64,000 nt of DNA, taken from NCBI GenBank assembly GCA_031292055.1, contig JARLHV010000091.1, forward strand, positions 1 through 64,000. The letters are read 5' to 3'. The stretch is from Desulfosporosinus sp. (lineage in GTDB: Bacteria; Bacillota; Desulfitobacteriia; Desulfitobacteriales; Desulfitobacteriaceae). The notes under the pieces are model-generated. The model had not been told where the DNA came from. It did not search any database and worked only from the letters and a program-made list of their open reading frames with translations. The position numbers and the translations under genes are program-made. Shown here in pieces: positions 25,325-34,309 of the stretch. The number at the start of each line of letters is the position of its first letter. The stretch's first letter is position 1.

Positions 25325-27076
25325 ATGTTTGATAAGCGTTTAGTTCAAGAGGTGCGGCCAGTCTGGGGACATCTATTGCTCACGGTTGGGATGGGAATGG
25401 GAATTGCATTTCTAGCTGTCGCTCAAGCTTGGTTTTTATCCCGTGTTGTCGCCGGAGTTTTTCTGGAAGGGGCTACCCTTAGGACCGTTTGGAATCCCCT
25501 CTGTCTAATTCTCGGGATCATCGGACTGCGGGCAGGGTTGCAATGGGTCAGTGAAATAAGTGCTCATGAAGTTGCCTCCCACATCAAGTCGAGTCTGCGC
25601 CAACGTTTAATGAGTCAGATTGTCTCATTAGGGCCAGTGTTTGCTCGGGGAGAAAGGACAGGAGAGTTAATCACAACGGTGGTGGATGGAATTGAAGCTC
25701 TAGAGGAATACTTTTCAAAATACTTGCCTCAATTGCTGCTTGCCGGAGGAATTCCCCTGCTTATTTTAGGTTTTGTTTTTCCTCAAGATTGGAAATCCGG
25801 GCTAATTCTACTCCTGACAGGGCCACTTATTCCTGTCTTTATGATTCTGATCGGAAAGTTAGCTGAGAAAAAATCCCTGCACCAGTTCCAAAGTTTGAGC
25901 TGGATGAGTGCTCATTTTTTAGATGTTTTGCAGGGGATGACAACACTTAAAGTGTTTGGTCGGGCTAGAGATCAAACCCGAGTGATAGAGAGAGTCAGTG
26001 ATTCTTTTCGCAAAGTTACGCTAAGTGTGTTGAGGATTGCTTTTTTATCTGCCCTGGTGTTAGAGTTCTTCGCAACGATGAGCACAGCCTTAGTAGCCGT
26101 AACCATCGGGTTACGATTAGTATATGGAACTCTTTCTTTTTCTGCGGGGTTGTTTCTCTTGCTGCTTGCTCCCGAATTTTATACTCCCTTAAGGACTCTC
26201 GGCTTGAATTTCCACGCTGGCTTGTCTGGGGTAAATGCTGCCGGGCGAATCTTTGAGATTATGGATCTGCCTGTGTTAAACAACAACTCTGATGAGAAGG
26301 GTGGGAATCTCGATGATAATCAAGAAGAGTTATCCTCAGAGTTTCAGATTTCCTTTCAAGACGTCAGCCTAACTTATCAACTGGGAGAAACCTCGGCTTT
26401 AGATGGAATTAACCTATCCCTCAAATCCGGCGAGAAAGTTGCTCTTGTCGGACCTAGTGGAGCGGGTAAATCTTCGCTTGCTCAGCTGTTGCTGCGTTTT
26501 ATAGAACCTTCTGCCGGAGAAATTCTTGTCAACAGAAGGTTGCTCAAGACAATTCCCCAAGAGAAGTGGCGCCAACAAATTGCTTACGTTTCTCAGGCCC
26601 CCTATCTATTCGCAGGGAGTATTGCGGAGAATATTCACTTCGGTCGGTCTTCTGCAACGATTGAGGAGATCAAGAGTGCGGCCCAAGGGGCTTCAGCCCA
26701 TGAATTTATTATGGAACTTTCAGACGGTTATCAAACTCAGCTTGGAGAGGGAGGCACTCGCTTAAGTGGCGGGCAGGCCCAAAGAATTGCAATCGCCAGA
26801 GCCATCTTGAAAGATGCCCCTGTACTTATTTTGGATGAGGCGACGTCTGGTCTGGATATTGAGAGTGAGCGCTCTGTTCAGCAGGCCCTGAAACGACTCA
26901 TGCAGGGCAAGACTGCTATAATCATCGCCCATCGACTGAGTACGGTTCGTCAAGCGGATTGTATCCTGGTGATGGAGCACGGGCAAATTATCGAACAGGG
27001 AAAGCATGAAGAATTAATGAAAATGCAAGGGCTCTATTACCAAATGGTTACAGAATATCGAGGTGAATCTCTATGA
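25325..27076 (+). CDS. cydD: Thiol reductant ABC exporter subunit CydD
   Basis: This 583-residue fused permease-ATPase has six membrane helices in the first 310 residues. The nucleotide-binding domain has Walker A GPSGAGKSS (about 378-386), LSGGQAQR and LILDEATSGLD. CydDC exports cysteine/glutathione-type reductants or heme-related factors and is needed to assemble cytochrome bd. It overlaps cydC by 4 bp (ATGA). Position directly after cydAB supports the assignment; homologous multidrug exporters are otherwise similar. Confidence 0.92.
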   Translation: MFDKRLVQEVRPVWGHLLLTVGMGMGIAFLAVAQAWFLSRVVAGVFLEGATLRTVWNPLCLILGIIGLRAGLQWVSEISAHEVASHIKSSLRQRLMSQIVSLGPVFARGERTGELITTVVDGIEALEEYFSKYLPQLLLAGGIPLLILGFVFPQDWKSGLILLLTGPLIPVFMILIGKLAEKKSLHQFQSLSWMSAHFLDVLQGMTTLKVFGRARDQTRVIERVSDSFRKVTLSVLRIAFLSALVLEFFATMSTALVAVTIGLRLVYGTLSFSAGLFLLLLAPEFYTPLRTLGLNFHAGLSGVNAAGRIFEIMDLPVLNNNSDEKGGNLDDNQEELSSEFQISFQDVSLTYQLGETSALDGINLSLKSGEKVALVGPSGAGKSSLAQLLLRFIEPSAGEILVNRRLLKTIPQEKWRQQIAYVSQAPYLFAGSIAENIHFGRSSATIEEIKSAAQGASAHEFIMELSDGYQTQLGEGGTRLSGGQAQRIAIARAILKDAPVLILDEATSGLDIESERSVQQALKRLMQGKTAIIIAHRLSTVRQADCILVMEHGQIIEQGKHEELMKMQGLYYQMVTEYRGESL

Positions 27077-28800
27077 AGAGCAAGACCTGGTTACTTTCTT
27101 TGATGTTACCCTATTGGCGGCAAATTTTGCTGGCGTTGATTTTAAGTGCGCTCACGATCACGAGTCACATCGGTTTAATGGCGACATCAGCTTATCTGCT
27201 AGCCCGAGCTGCCCTTCATCCCCCCATCCTCGATCTGATGGTAACTATTGTCGGAGTTCGTTTTTTCGGATTGTCCCGCGTAGTCTGTCGCTACTTTGAA
27301 CGTTATGTGTCTCATGACGTGACGTTTCGGATCTTAAGCCAAATTCGGGTCAAGTTTTATCAAGGAATAGAACCACTCGCCCCAGCTCGGTTGCTAAACT
27401 TTCGAAGTGGGGATATGTTGAGCCGAATTGTGGCGGATGTGGAGATTCAGCAAAACTTTTTTTTGCGAGTTTTTGCACCGCCATTCGTCGCGTTACTGGT
27501 TCTTTTTGGCTATGGATTCTTTTTGGCCCGTTTTGATGTGCGCTTTTCCTTTATTCTTGCCGCATGTTTTCTGATCGCAGGGCTGGGGATACCGTGGGGA
27601 ATAAAAGCTCTGAGCCAAGGGGTTGGGCGTCAGCTGATCGCCTTAAAAGCAGAGCTGAATACACAGGTTGCTGATAGCCTCTTGGGAATCACAGAGCTCG
27701 TGGCCTATGGTCAAGTCCAAGCACATTTGGACAAAATTCAGCGAACGGACAAGAAAATGGTGGATCAGCAACGGCGCATCGCTTGGCTCTCTGCGCTTGC
27801 TTCCGCTTTGATGGGGATGATTGCTAATCTGGGACTGTGGCTTGTCCTTGTTCTTGGGATCCTACTCGTGGAAAAAGGAAAATTGAGCGGCGTGAACTTA
27901 GGGATGTTAGCTCTAGGAACCTTCAGTAGCTTTGAAGCGCTTTTTCCTTTAGCCTTGGTTCCTTATCATCTCGAACAAAACCGTGCCGCCACAGATCGCT
28001 TACTGGAGTTAATCGAGGCCGAACCCGCCGTAAAAAATAGAGAGACACCGTCTCCCCAGCCAAAGGGACTGGATTTTTCCTTCCAGGAAGTGTGCTTTAG
28101 GTATAATCAAGGCGAACCTTGGGCTCTAAATCACCTTTCGTTTCGGATTCCCGAACAAGGCAAGGTGGCGATAGTCGGCCCAAGCGGGGCCGGTAAAACT
28201 AGTGTTGTGAATCTCCTGCTGCGTTTTTGGGAATACGACGAGGGACGAATTGACTTGGGGGGACATTCTATACGAGAGTATACCCAGGAGGATACTCGAA
28301 GCTTCATTGGAGTTGTGACTCAGCGAACCCATTTATTTAACGCCACAATTCGAGAAAATCTTCTGTTGGTGAAACCAGAGGGGACGGACGAAGAACTGAT
28401 CCAGGCGTCTAAACAGGCTAAGCTCCATGAATTCATCCTGTCTTTGCCTCAAGGGTATGACAGTTACGTCGGTGAAGGTGGATTTAAACTTTCGGGGGGA
28501 CAGAGACAGCGTTTGGCAATTGCCCGCGTCCTTTTAAAAAACGCCCCAATCTTAATACTTGACGAGGCTATGGCAGGTCTTGATCCGCTGACCGAACGGG
28601 AGGTCATGGATGAAGTTTATCACCTCATGGCAGGGCGTACCACCTTAGTGATAACGCATCGTCTTAAAGGTTTAGAGACGATGGATGAGATTCTGGTTTT
28701 GGACCGTGGTCAGATTGTGGAACGAGGAAAACACGAAGAGCTCCTTCGACAGAAAGGGCTTTATCGCCAGCTGTGGGAGACTGAAACGGTATCATGTTGA
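27073..28800 (+). CDS. cydC: Thiol reductant ABC exporter subunit CydC
   Basis: This 575-residue partner half-transporter has LMATSAYLLARAALHPPILDL near the N-terminus (a CydC hallmark), Walker A GPSGAGKTSV (about 368-377), LSGGQRQRLAIA and LILDEAMAGLD. The Walker B tail reads AMAG rather than ATSG, a common CydC variation. The stop codon lies within the left arm of a long inverted repeat that ends the operon. Confidence 0.92.
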   Translation: MKSKTWLLSLMLPYWRQILLALILSALTITSHIGLMATSAYLLARAALHPPILDLMVTIVGVRFFGLSRVVCRYFERYVSHDVTFRILSQIRVKFYQGIEPLAPARLLNFRSGDMLSRIVADVEIQQNFFLRVFAPPFVALLVLFGYGFFLARFDVRFSFILAACFLIAGLGIPWGIKALSQGVGRQLIALKAELNTQVADSLLGITELVAYGQVQAHLDKIQRTDKKMVDQQRRIAWLSALASALMGMIANLGLWLVLVLGILLVEKGKLSGVNLGMLALGTFSSFEALFPLALVPYHLEQNRAATDRLLELIEAEPAVKNRETPSPQPKGLDFSFQEVCFRYNQGEPWALNHLSFRIPEQGKVAIVGPSGAGKTSVVNLLLRFWEYDEGRIDLGGHSIREYTQEDTRSFIGVVTQRTHLFNATIRENLLLVKPEGTDEELIQASKQAKLHEFILSLPQGYDSYVGEGGFKLSGGQRQRLAIARVLLKNAPILILDEAMAGLDPLTEREVMDEVYHLMAGRTTLVITHRLKGLETMDEILVLDRGQIVERGKHEELLRQKGLYRQLWETETVSC

Positions 28801-28824
28801 GATATGTCAGCATGATACCGTTTC
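28783..28824. terminator. Perfect 14-bp inverted repeat at cydC stop
   Basis: Arms GAAACGGTATCATG and CATGATACCGTTTC (28783-28796, 28811-28824) have loop TTGAGATATGTCAG. The structure overlaps the cydC stop. There is no T-run, so it may act as an mRNA stabiliser or processing signal as much as a terminator. Confidence 0.6.
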
Positions 28825-28863
28825 AACATAGGGGATAGAGTATATAGTATTTTACCAAGAGTG

Positions 28864-28898
28864 ATTTCAAGCCTTCAGGTTGAGGATGGGCTTGAAAT
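28864..28898 (-). terminator. Terminator of the deacetylase gene
   Basis: Stem TTTCAAGCC/GGCTTGAAA lies about 10 bases past the minus-strand stop at 28909. It is A/T-flanked in the direction of that gene. Confidence 0.6.
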
Positions 28899-28908
28899 TA
28901 CCACAAAA

Positions 28909-29865
28909 TCATTGCTTGTAAAATCCCTCAGGAAAGGTGATCGGCCTGATATTTTCACTTAACGTACCGAAAGAATAACCTTTGTCTTTTAAATGCTTAA
29001 TTATGAGAGGTAAAGCATTAGTTGAAGAAGATTTATTTGGTAGATCATGCATCAAAAGTATTATTTTGTTCTTTTTCCCTATTTGTTTATCAACATTATT
29101 TACTAATTGTTGCACAGAGAATTTCCCGTCAGTATCTCCAGTATCTAAATTCCAATCATACGCCATATAATCGTTAGCATCGAGAAGATTATAATAGGCA
29201 ATATTAAAACATGAAGTTCCGCCGGGTGCTCGAATAATTCTAGGATGGATACCAATTACTTTAAAGATTAAATCATCATTTTTTTGTACATCAGCTAGAA
29301 ATGCGTCGGGACTTTTATAGAGGGATTTATAATCATGGGAATACGTATGATTGCCGATGGAATGCCCTTGTTCATACTCAGCTTTTAACAAGGAAGGAAA
29401 TTGCTCAATCTGTTTCCCGATATCAAAAAACGTAACCTTAATATTTTCTTTTTTCAATACTTCTAAAAGATGGGGGGTATTTTGAAGGTAGGGCCCGTCA
29501 TCAATCGTAATATAAACTATTTTCGCTGGTTCTGTCGCAAAGACTCTAGCTTTCATCGCCAGCCCGGGAGCAGTTGGTGGATTACCATTAGAGTCATAGG
29601 TAGGTCGGATAATTGTATTTGCAGGGTCTACACTAGGTTTAGTTAGTTGAATTGTACTAGTAGCACTAGCACTAGCACTAGCACTAGTTTTAGAAGCAGA
29701 AGCAGAAGCAGAAGCAGAAGCCGTGGCTGCAGTCGCTGTAGTTAGTTTATGTCGAGCTAAAATTAAGACCAAGGAAGTAATAACTGTAAAAATCATGATT
29801 AGTGAAATAATCTCTTTTGCAGAATAGGATATATGTTCATATTTTTTGCCTGTGTTTATAATCAT
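28909..29865 (-). CDS. Polysaccharide deacetylase (NodB homology)
   Basis: This 318-residue protein has an N-terminal hydrophobic anchor (about 17-38), a Ser/Ala-Ser repeat linker (about 45-72) and a C-terminal NodB domain. Visible motifs are ITIDDGPY (metal and general-base Asp), GNHTYSHD (HxxxH metal ligands), RAPGG and LLMHD. It probably removes acetyl groups from peptidoglycan or another surface polysaccharide outside the cell. The start has GGAGGATAAAA upstream. The linker is encoded by hexanucleotide repeats and may vary in length. It is the only gene of its transcript. Confidence 0.9.
   Translation of the reverse strand: MIINTGKKYEHISYSAKEIISLIMIFTVITSLVLILARHKLTTATAATASASASASASKTSASASASATSTIQLTKPSVDPANTIIRPTYDSNGNPPTAPGLAMKARVFATEPAKIVYITIDDGPYLQNTPHLLEVLKKENIKVTFFDIGKQIEQFPSLLKAEYEQGHSIGNHTYSHDYKSLYKSPDAFLADVQKNDDLIFKVIGIHPRIIRAPGGTSCFNIAYYNLLDANDYMAYDWNLDTGDTDGKFSVQQLVNNVDKQIGKKNKIILLMHDLPNKSSSTNALPLIIKHLKDKGYSFGTLSENIRPITFPEGFYKQ
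29660..29722. repeat. Two hexanucleotide microsatellites coding (Ala-Ser)n
   Basis: Tandem CACTAG units (about 29663-29688) and AGAAGC units (about 29691-29722) lie within the deacetylase. Each six-base unit adds one Ala-Ser pair in the linker, with two different codon spellings, so slippage would keep the frame. Confidence 0.8.
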
Positions 29866-30013
29866 TCGATTTTATCCTCCGAAAAATATTGCATTTCCTT
29901 TATATCCTACAATATTTCCACAGAAAAACAAGAGAATTCGCAATAAATTTGTAAGTAATTTTAGGGCGTAAGAAAATAGACGTTTTTAATGGAATATTAA
30001 AACTATATTACAG

Positions 30014-31354
30014 TTATATCCCATATTTCTTAAGGCGATAAAGTAGTGTTGGACGAGAAATTCCTAGATATTTAGCGACCTTTGTCTGATTATTATTATG
30101 TTTTTCCAAGGCCTTGATAATAAGGTGTTTCTCCAACTCTTCCAAAGAGAAACTACCTTCAGTTAGGTTTATGACTGGCGTTGTAGTTTTCTCCAAACTA
30201 TTTAGTAGTTCCTTGGGAAAATGCACTGGCAGAATCTCGGCGTCCTGACAAACAATAAGCGCTCTTTCAATCGCGTTCTGAAGCTCTCTAATATTACCGG
30301 GCCAGTCGTAACGGGTTAGAATTTTCATCGCCCCCGCAGAAATTTTTTTGCTGCGGGAAGGATCAAATTTCTCGAGGAAATGATTGACTAAAAGGGGAAT
30401 GTCTTCTTTTCGTGCTCTAAGGGGCGGCATGCTGATCCGCATGACATTTAATCGATAATAAAGGTCCTCTCTGAAGGTGCCATTAGCAATAGCTGTGGCA
30501 AGCTCAATATTCGTAGTGGCAATGACTCTTACATCGACATGGATTGTTTCAGTTCCTCCAACCCTTTCAAAACACCTTTCCTGTAATACCCGCAGTAACT
30601 TCGCCTGCATACTGATAGGCATTTCTCCGATCTCATCCAGAAAAATCGTACCTTTGTCGGCAATTTCAAATCGGCCCTTCTTTTTAGTAGTTGCCCCAGT
30701 AAAAGCACCTTTTTCATGGCCAAACAACTCACTTTCTAACAGTTGTTCAGGAAGAGCTGCACAGTTTACTGCTACAAAGGGCTTATCAGCCCGGTTGCTG
30801 GCATTATGAATCTCCACAGCAGTTACTTCTTTACCGGTTCCACTTTCACCAGTTATCAGCACAGTTGCACCAGTTTTTGCTACCTGCCGAATTAAGAGGG
30901 TAATCTCTTTTATAGCATCGCTCTGACCGACAATTTTCCCATACTTTTTGCCTAACTCCTGACGTAAAAAATCAACTTGGTTTTCTAAATTAGAGAGATG
31001 TAACGCTTGCTTAACATGTACCTTTAATTCTTCAAGCTTAAAAGGCTTAGTGATATAATCTGTGGCCCCAATTTTCATAGCTTCAATGGCGGTGTCAATG
31101 GTCCCGTGGGCGGTAATAATAATTACAGGAATACTAGGGTTGATTGTTTTTATTTCTTTTAACACCTCAATACCATCGATGTCTGGCATCTTTAAATCCA
31201 ATATAACCATTGAGGGTTCGGTCGTTTTGGCTAACTCAATCCCTTGTAAACCTCGCGTGGCAGTAACCACCTGATAGTTTTCATGACTTAGAGCCCTCTC
31301 GAGGGCCCAGCACATTCTCTCCTCATCGTCAATTATCAGAATTTTTATTGTCAA
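30014..31354 (-). CDS. Sigma-54-dependent response regulator (NtrC/AtoC type)
   Basis: This protein has 446 residues and three domains. They are a receiver with phosphorylatable Asp in VILDLKMPDIDG (about 54), an AAA+ domain with Walker A GESGTGKE (about 167) and the sigma-54 contact loop GAFTGA (about 220), and a Fis-type HTH at the end (ISRPTLLYRLKKYG). TTG 31354 with AGGAGTGATC upstream is preferred to GTG 31372. It overlaps the kinase gene by 26 bp. A perfect sigma-54 promoter lies on the other side of the kinase gene at 33110-33126, so the target may be the small genes there. Confidence 0.92.
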   Translation of the reverse strand: MTIKILIIDDEERMCWALERALSHENYQVVTATRGLQGIELAKTTEPSMVILDLKMPDIDGIEVLKEIKTINPSIPVIIITAHGTIDTAIEAMKIGATDYITKPFKLEELKVHVKQALHLSNLENQVDFLRQELGKKYGKIVGQSDAIKEITLLIRQVAKTGATVLITGESGTGKEVTAVEIHNASNRADKPFVAVNCAALPEQLLESELFGHEKGAFTGATTKKKGRFEIADKGTIFLDEIGEMPISMQAKLLRVLQERCFERVGGTETIHVDVRVIATTNIELATAIANGTFREDLYYRLNVMRISMPPLRARKEDIPLLVNHFLEKFDPSRSKKISAGAMKILTRYDWPGNIRELQNAIERALIVCQDAEILPVHFPKELLNSLEKTTTPVINLTEGSFSLEELEKHLIIKALEKHNNNQTKVAKYLGISRPTLLYRLKKYGI

Positions 31355-32885
31355 GAAGATCACTCCTGTCACAAATTTGCGGTATTACAGGAAGACTAAT
31401 GTAAAAGGTTGATCCATTGTTCAGGTCGCTATCCACATCAATAGTTCCACCATGCAATTGAATACTTTGATAAGATATCGAGAGTCCCAGACCGGTGCCT
31501 GTTTTTTTGGTCGTATAGAAGGGATCAAATATTCTTAACTTATCTTCGGCGGGGATGCCCTCACCAGTATCAGAGAAACTTATAATAACCATCTTGTCAG
31601 TTTCTTTTGTAATTATTGCTAATTTGCCTCCGTCAGGCATAGCTTCTGCAGCATTAACAATGATATTTACAAATACCTGTTTTAGCTTTTCGCTATCGGC
31701 TAAGATATTAGACAGTTTATTATCAAGCTGCAATTCAACGTCTATTTTCTGCGTTCGTAACATTGCGGCCGAAAAAGAGAGGACTCCCTTGATTAAATCA
31801 TTGACAGAGCACTCCTTACTAGAAACTTTGGTGGGGCGGCCGAAGTCCAGCAGTTCTTGAATTTCCACAGCCTGGCGGTCCACCTGTTCGTCTATGGCCT
31901 TTGTAAATTCATCAATGCCGCTCACTTGAGAGTATTCCTGCTTCATAAGTTCAACTAAGGTTTTGATAATACCAATAGGGTTACGTAATTCATGAGCCAC
32001 ACCAGTTACCAAACGGCCAAGAGCGATAAGATGTTCAGATTGGTTTAGCTGATCTTCCAGTCGCTCCTTTTCAATAAGGCCCACTGCCATCCGGTTAACT
32101 GCTTGGGCGACTTGACCAAGTTCACCAGACATTTCAGGCAATAAGTGATGTATATCCTTCTCCATGCGATGTAATCCCTGCTTTAAGCGGTCGACTCCGG
32201 TAGTAATATTTCTGATTATAAGAAGGGTACCAATCATAACTAAGGTAAGTACGCCAAGGGTGAAATAACGCAGTAGGTTCAGCAAGTAACTGCTTTGGTA
32301 AAAAAAGGGGTTCAGTCGCTCCTCTACCCACATAACCGCAACTACTTTCCCTTTTAGTACAACAGGAGAAATGTATTCAACAACCTGATCATCCCAAGAA
32401 CCGGAAATTCGAAAAAGTGGTTCGTTACCCATTTCTGCTGCTTTTAGGCCTGGTTGAGTAGTGGCAAATATATCTCTTTCCCTCTGAGCTTCTTCCACCG
32501 GTGTGAGGTTGCGATAGTCATGCAGGAAACCTAGTACTGTAATCTTTTCTGTCCTGGGAATATACAGACCAAAACGAATGCCCAAATTCGCTGGAATCTG
32601 GGGTTCCACAACCTGGGTAAACTCGTCAGTAAGCAAAGCTGATGAGATATCTTCTGGCCCAGTCCACTGAGACTCCAGGTTTTTCGAAAATCCATTGTTG
32701 GTGCTTTTGACAAGAGCTTCCAGCCGCTGCTCTTTATCTAAGAATATAACTTTATCTGTTTGTGAAGCGAAAAAGACGTCATACATCAAAGCTACTAAAG
32801 GTAGCAGCATGATAGCGGCAATAATAATCACTATCTGATTAGTCAGATTGTTAACTTTAAAATGGGAAAATTTAATTTTCTTCAG
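31329..32885 (-). CDS. Membrane sensor histidine kinase with probable CTG start
   Basis: The visible protein from the first standard start (GTG 32831) is 500 residues. It has an N-terminal helix, an extracytoplasmic sensor of about 170 residues, a second helix (about 186-206), HAMP, an H-box VAHELRNPIG (about 280) and ATPase boxes NIIVNAAEAMPDGG, DTGEGIP and GTGLGLS. Upstream in frame lies CTG 32885 with GGAGGT at 32894-32899 (8-nt spacing). Intervening codons would encode LKKIKFSHFKVNNLTNQIV, a positively charged start for the first helix, and contain no ATG, GTG or TTG before 32831. I therefore extend the gene to 32885. Partner of the regulator at 30014. Confidence 0.85.
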   Translation of the reverse strand: MKKIKFSHFKVNNLTNQIVIIIAAIMLLPLVALMYDVFFASQTDKVIFLDKEQRLEALVKSTNNGFSKNLESQWTGPEDISSALLTDEFTQVVEPQIPANLGIRFGLYIPRTEKITVLGFLHDYRNLTPVEEAQRERDIFATTQPGLKAAEMGNEPLFRISGSWDDQVVEYISPVVLKGKVVAVMWVEERLNPFFYQSSYLLNLLRYFTLGVLTLVMIGTLLIIRNITTGVDRLKQGLHRMEKDIHHLLPEMSGELGQVAQAVNRMAVGLIEKERLEDQLNQSEHLIALGRLVTGVAHELRNPIGIIKTLVELMKQEYSQVSGIDEFTKAIDEQVDRQAVEIQELLDFGRPTKVSSKECSVNDLIKGVLSFSAAMLRTQKIDVELQLDNKLSNILADSEKLKQVFVNIIVNAAEAMPDGGKLAIITKETDKMVIISFSDTGEGIPAEDKLRIFDPFYTTKKTGTGLGLSISYQSIQLHGGTIDVDSDLNNGSTFYISLPVIPQICDRSDLLDNKNSDN

Positions 32886-33041
32886 TAAAATCTACCTCCG
32901 TATCATGGAAAAATCAGAATACTGAATTATATGATACATATTATTGAGGAAAGATACAATTATGAAAATGCTTAAATACGTTATTAAAACAGAGCATAAA
33001 GATGATAGTTTGCTTAAATAAGGTATATAGAGGAGTTGGCC

Positions 33042-33076
33042 GAGGTGTAGCATTTGAAGCACCTCTTTGTTTTTTT
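33042..33076 (+). terminator. Orphan plus-strand terminator
   Basis: Stem GAGGTG/CACCTC (33042-33047, 33060-33065) is followed by TTTGTTTTTTT. No plus-strand gene ends here, since the kinase starts at 32885 on the other strand. A short untranslated RNA from roughly 32900-33000 to 33076 is possible. Confidence 0.65.
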
Positions 33077-33109
33077 GGCTAAAAAGGTTGAATTAAGCGG
33101 GTTTTAGAG

Positions 33110-33126
33110 TTGGCATGCTTTTTGCT
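33110..33126 (+). promoter_or_regulatory. Sigma-54 promoter
   Basis: TTGGCATGCTTTTTGCT matches the -24/-12 consensus. GG at 33112-33113 is followed by exactly ten bases and GC at 33124-33125 (GG-N10-GC). The adjacent sigma-54-dependent two-component pair makes this likely to be functional. Predicted start of transcription is about 33137. Confidence 0.85.
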
Positions 33127-33202
33127 ATATTAATGAATATATCACAAGCGAAGGAGGGAAGATATCTCTTTCAAGTAACTAATGACTAATGGAGGAAAGC
33201 AC

Positions 33203-33292
33203 ATGTATTCAAAATACTTTCGCGAGTGGAACTATTTTTCGAGATCTTTCAGATATAATTCAGATACAATACGTACGGAAAGGTGGAATTAG
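33203..33292 (+). CDS. 29-residue ORF under the sigma-54 promoter
   Basis: ATG 33203 follows TGGAGGAAAG (33190-33199) and reads 29 codons rich in Tyr, Phe, Arg and Trp to TAG 33290-33292, two bases before the TTG of the next gene. The strong ribosome site suggests translation. It may be a leader peptide or the remains of a deleted gene. No family recognised. Confidence 0.35.
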   Translation: MYSKYFREWNYFSRSFRYNSDTIRTERWN

Positions 33293-33293
33293 T

Positions 33294-33923
33294 TTGTCCA
33301 ACTTAGCGCACATTAAATATTCACCTTTAGTTGATAGAATGAAGAAAGAGTCCGGAGATAGATCGAATCCGATTTGGCTCTTAATTAACCCCAAATATCC
33401 TGCTGTTCTTTATGATATTTGGACGCCCATATTATATGAGATTCAAAACATAGTATATCGTAAACTTCGTGCAAGAATTGATACTGAAAATATTTTCATA
33501 AAAAATGCTGTTAGCGATATTGGAATAGTTTCAAAGAACGCAAATAACAGTGCAGTCGATTTAGCTGAAGAAAGAATGATGTTAAAGGAAAGTCTCCTCA
33601 AACATCAGCCTAAAATTCTAATTACTTTTGGTACCATCACCTATGAGTTAGTAAGGCGTGTCTGCGAGCTGAGACCTGAAGAAGGGCCTAACTACTGGAG
33701 TACTACTAACTTAGGTAATGAATTTGAACGATCAATTGCGAACTTTGATATAAACCAAATAAATAGGATTCCCTTACCTCGTCGTGTAATGAGGAACGAT
33801 AAATTCATTGAAGAATTTGATGACTTTAGTTGGGAACGCAACGAAGCTTACTTTCGAGAGGTTGGAGCCAAGATCGCCGATAGGATTATTGAAAATAAGG
33901 ATAGTCTGAAGATCTGGATCTGA
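33294..33923 (+). CDS. Hypothetical protein, conserved in anaerobes
   Basis: This soluble protein of about 209 residues is of unrecognised family. It begins MSNLAHIKYSPLVDRMKKESG, has WLLINPKYPAVLYDIWTPILYEIQ, and has a distinctive middle section PKILITFGTITYELVRRV and EEGPNYWSTTNLG. The layout suggests an alpha/beta fold, distantly like uracil-DNA-glycosylase-type folds, but no catalytic motif can be named. TTG 33294 is chosen since AAAGGTGG lies at 33280-33287; the frame is open back to 33189. It sits downstream of the sigma-54 promoter, so it is probably controlled by the adjacent two-component system. Confidence 0.6.
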   Translation: MSNLAHIKYSPLVDRMKKESGDRSNPIWLLINPKYPAVLYDIWTPILYEIQNIVYRKLRARIDTENIFIKNAVSDIGIVSKNANNSAVDLAEERMMLKESLLKHQPKILITFGTITYELVRRVCELRPEEGPNYWSTTNLGNEFERSIANFDINQINRIPLPRRVMRNDKFIEEFDDFSWERNEAYFREVGAKIADRIIENKDSLKIWI

Positions 33924-34054
33924 TATAAAAAAATAAATCAAAACGCGTAAAATTATTGGAGAACTATCTAACCATACAGAAATAAAATGCTTAACCTCTT
34001 GGGCAGGCCGCTCTGCTTTTGAACACTTTTTAGGTTTAGGAGAGGTGATGTTTA

Positions 34055-34255
34055 GTGATATTTAAAATTAATTGTATAAGATGTGGAACCCTCTTTAGCA
34101 GAGGCGAAGTTTACAACTTTGATGGACAAAAGCTTTGTGAGGATTGTTATATCCTACAGTATCTGTTTAGTCGGAAAGATTCCAGTACTTTGTTGCCACA
34201 AGTAGGTCGCAAGAGTTCGGACGCTGTAGGGCCCCGATTCTCAACTATAAGGTAA
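34055..34255 (+). CDS. Small zinc-ribbon-like protein
   Basis: This 66-residue protein has two CxxC pairs (CIRC at 7-10, CEDC at 28-31) about 18 residues apart, a treble-clef or LIM-like zinc knuckle, then a short basic Ser-rich tail. GTG 34055 after AGGAGAGG (34038-34045). It is just before a strong bidirectional terminator. A nucleic-acid or protein adaptor role is possible, but not shown. Confidence 0.55.
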   Translation: MIFKINCIRCGTLFSRGEVYNFDGQKLCEDCYILQYLFSRKDSSTLLPQVGRKSSDAVGPRFSTIR

Positions 34256-34258
34256 AAA

Positions 34259-34309
34259 TAAGTAGGCTCAGCAGTAGAGAGAAGTACTGTTGAGCCTACT
34301 TATTTTACA
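34259..34309. terminator. Bidirectional terminator
   Basis: A long stem AATAAGTAGGCTCA...TGAGCCTACTTATT, with inner CAGTA/TACTG, is flanked by A- and T-runs. It separates the convergent gene at 34055 and rmuC, whose last codons lie in the right arm. Confidence 0.9.
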
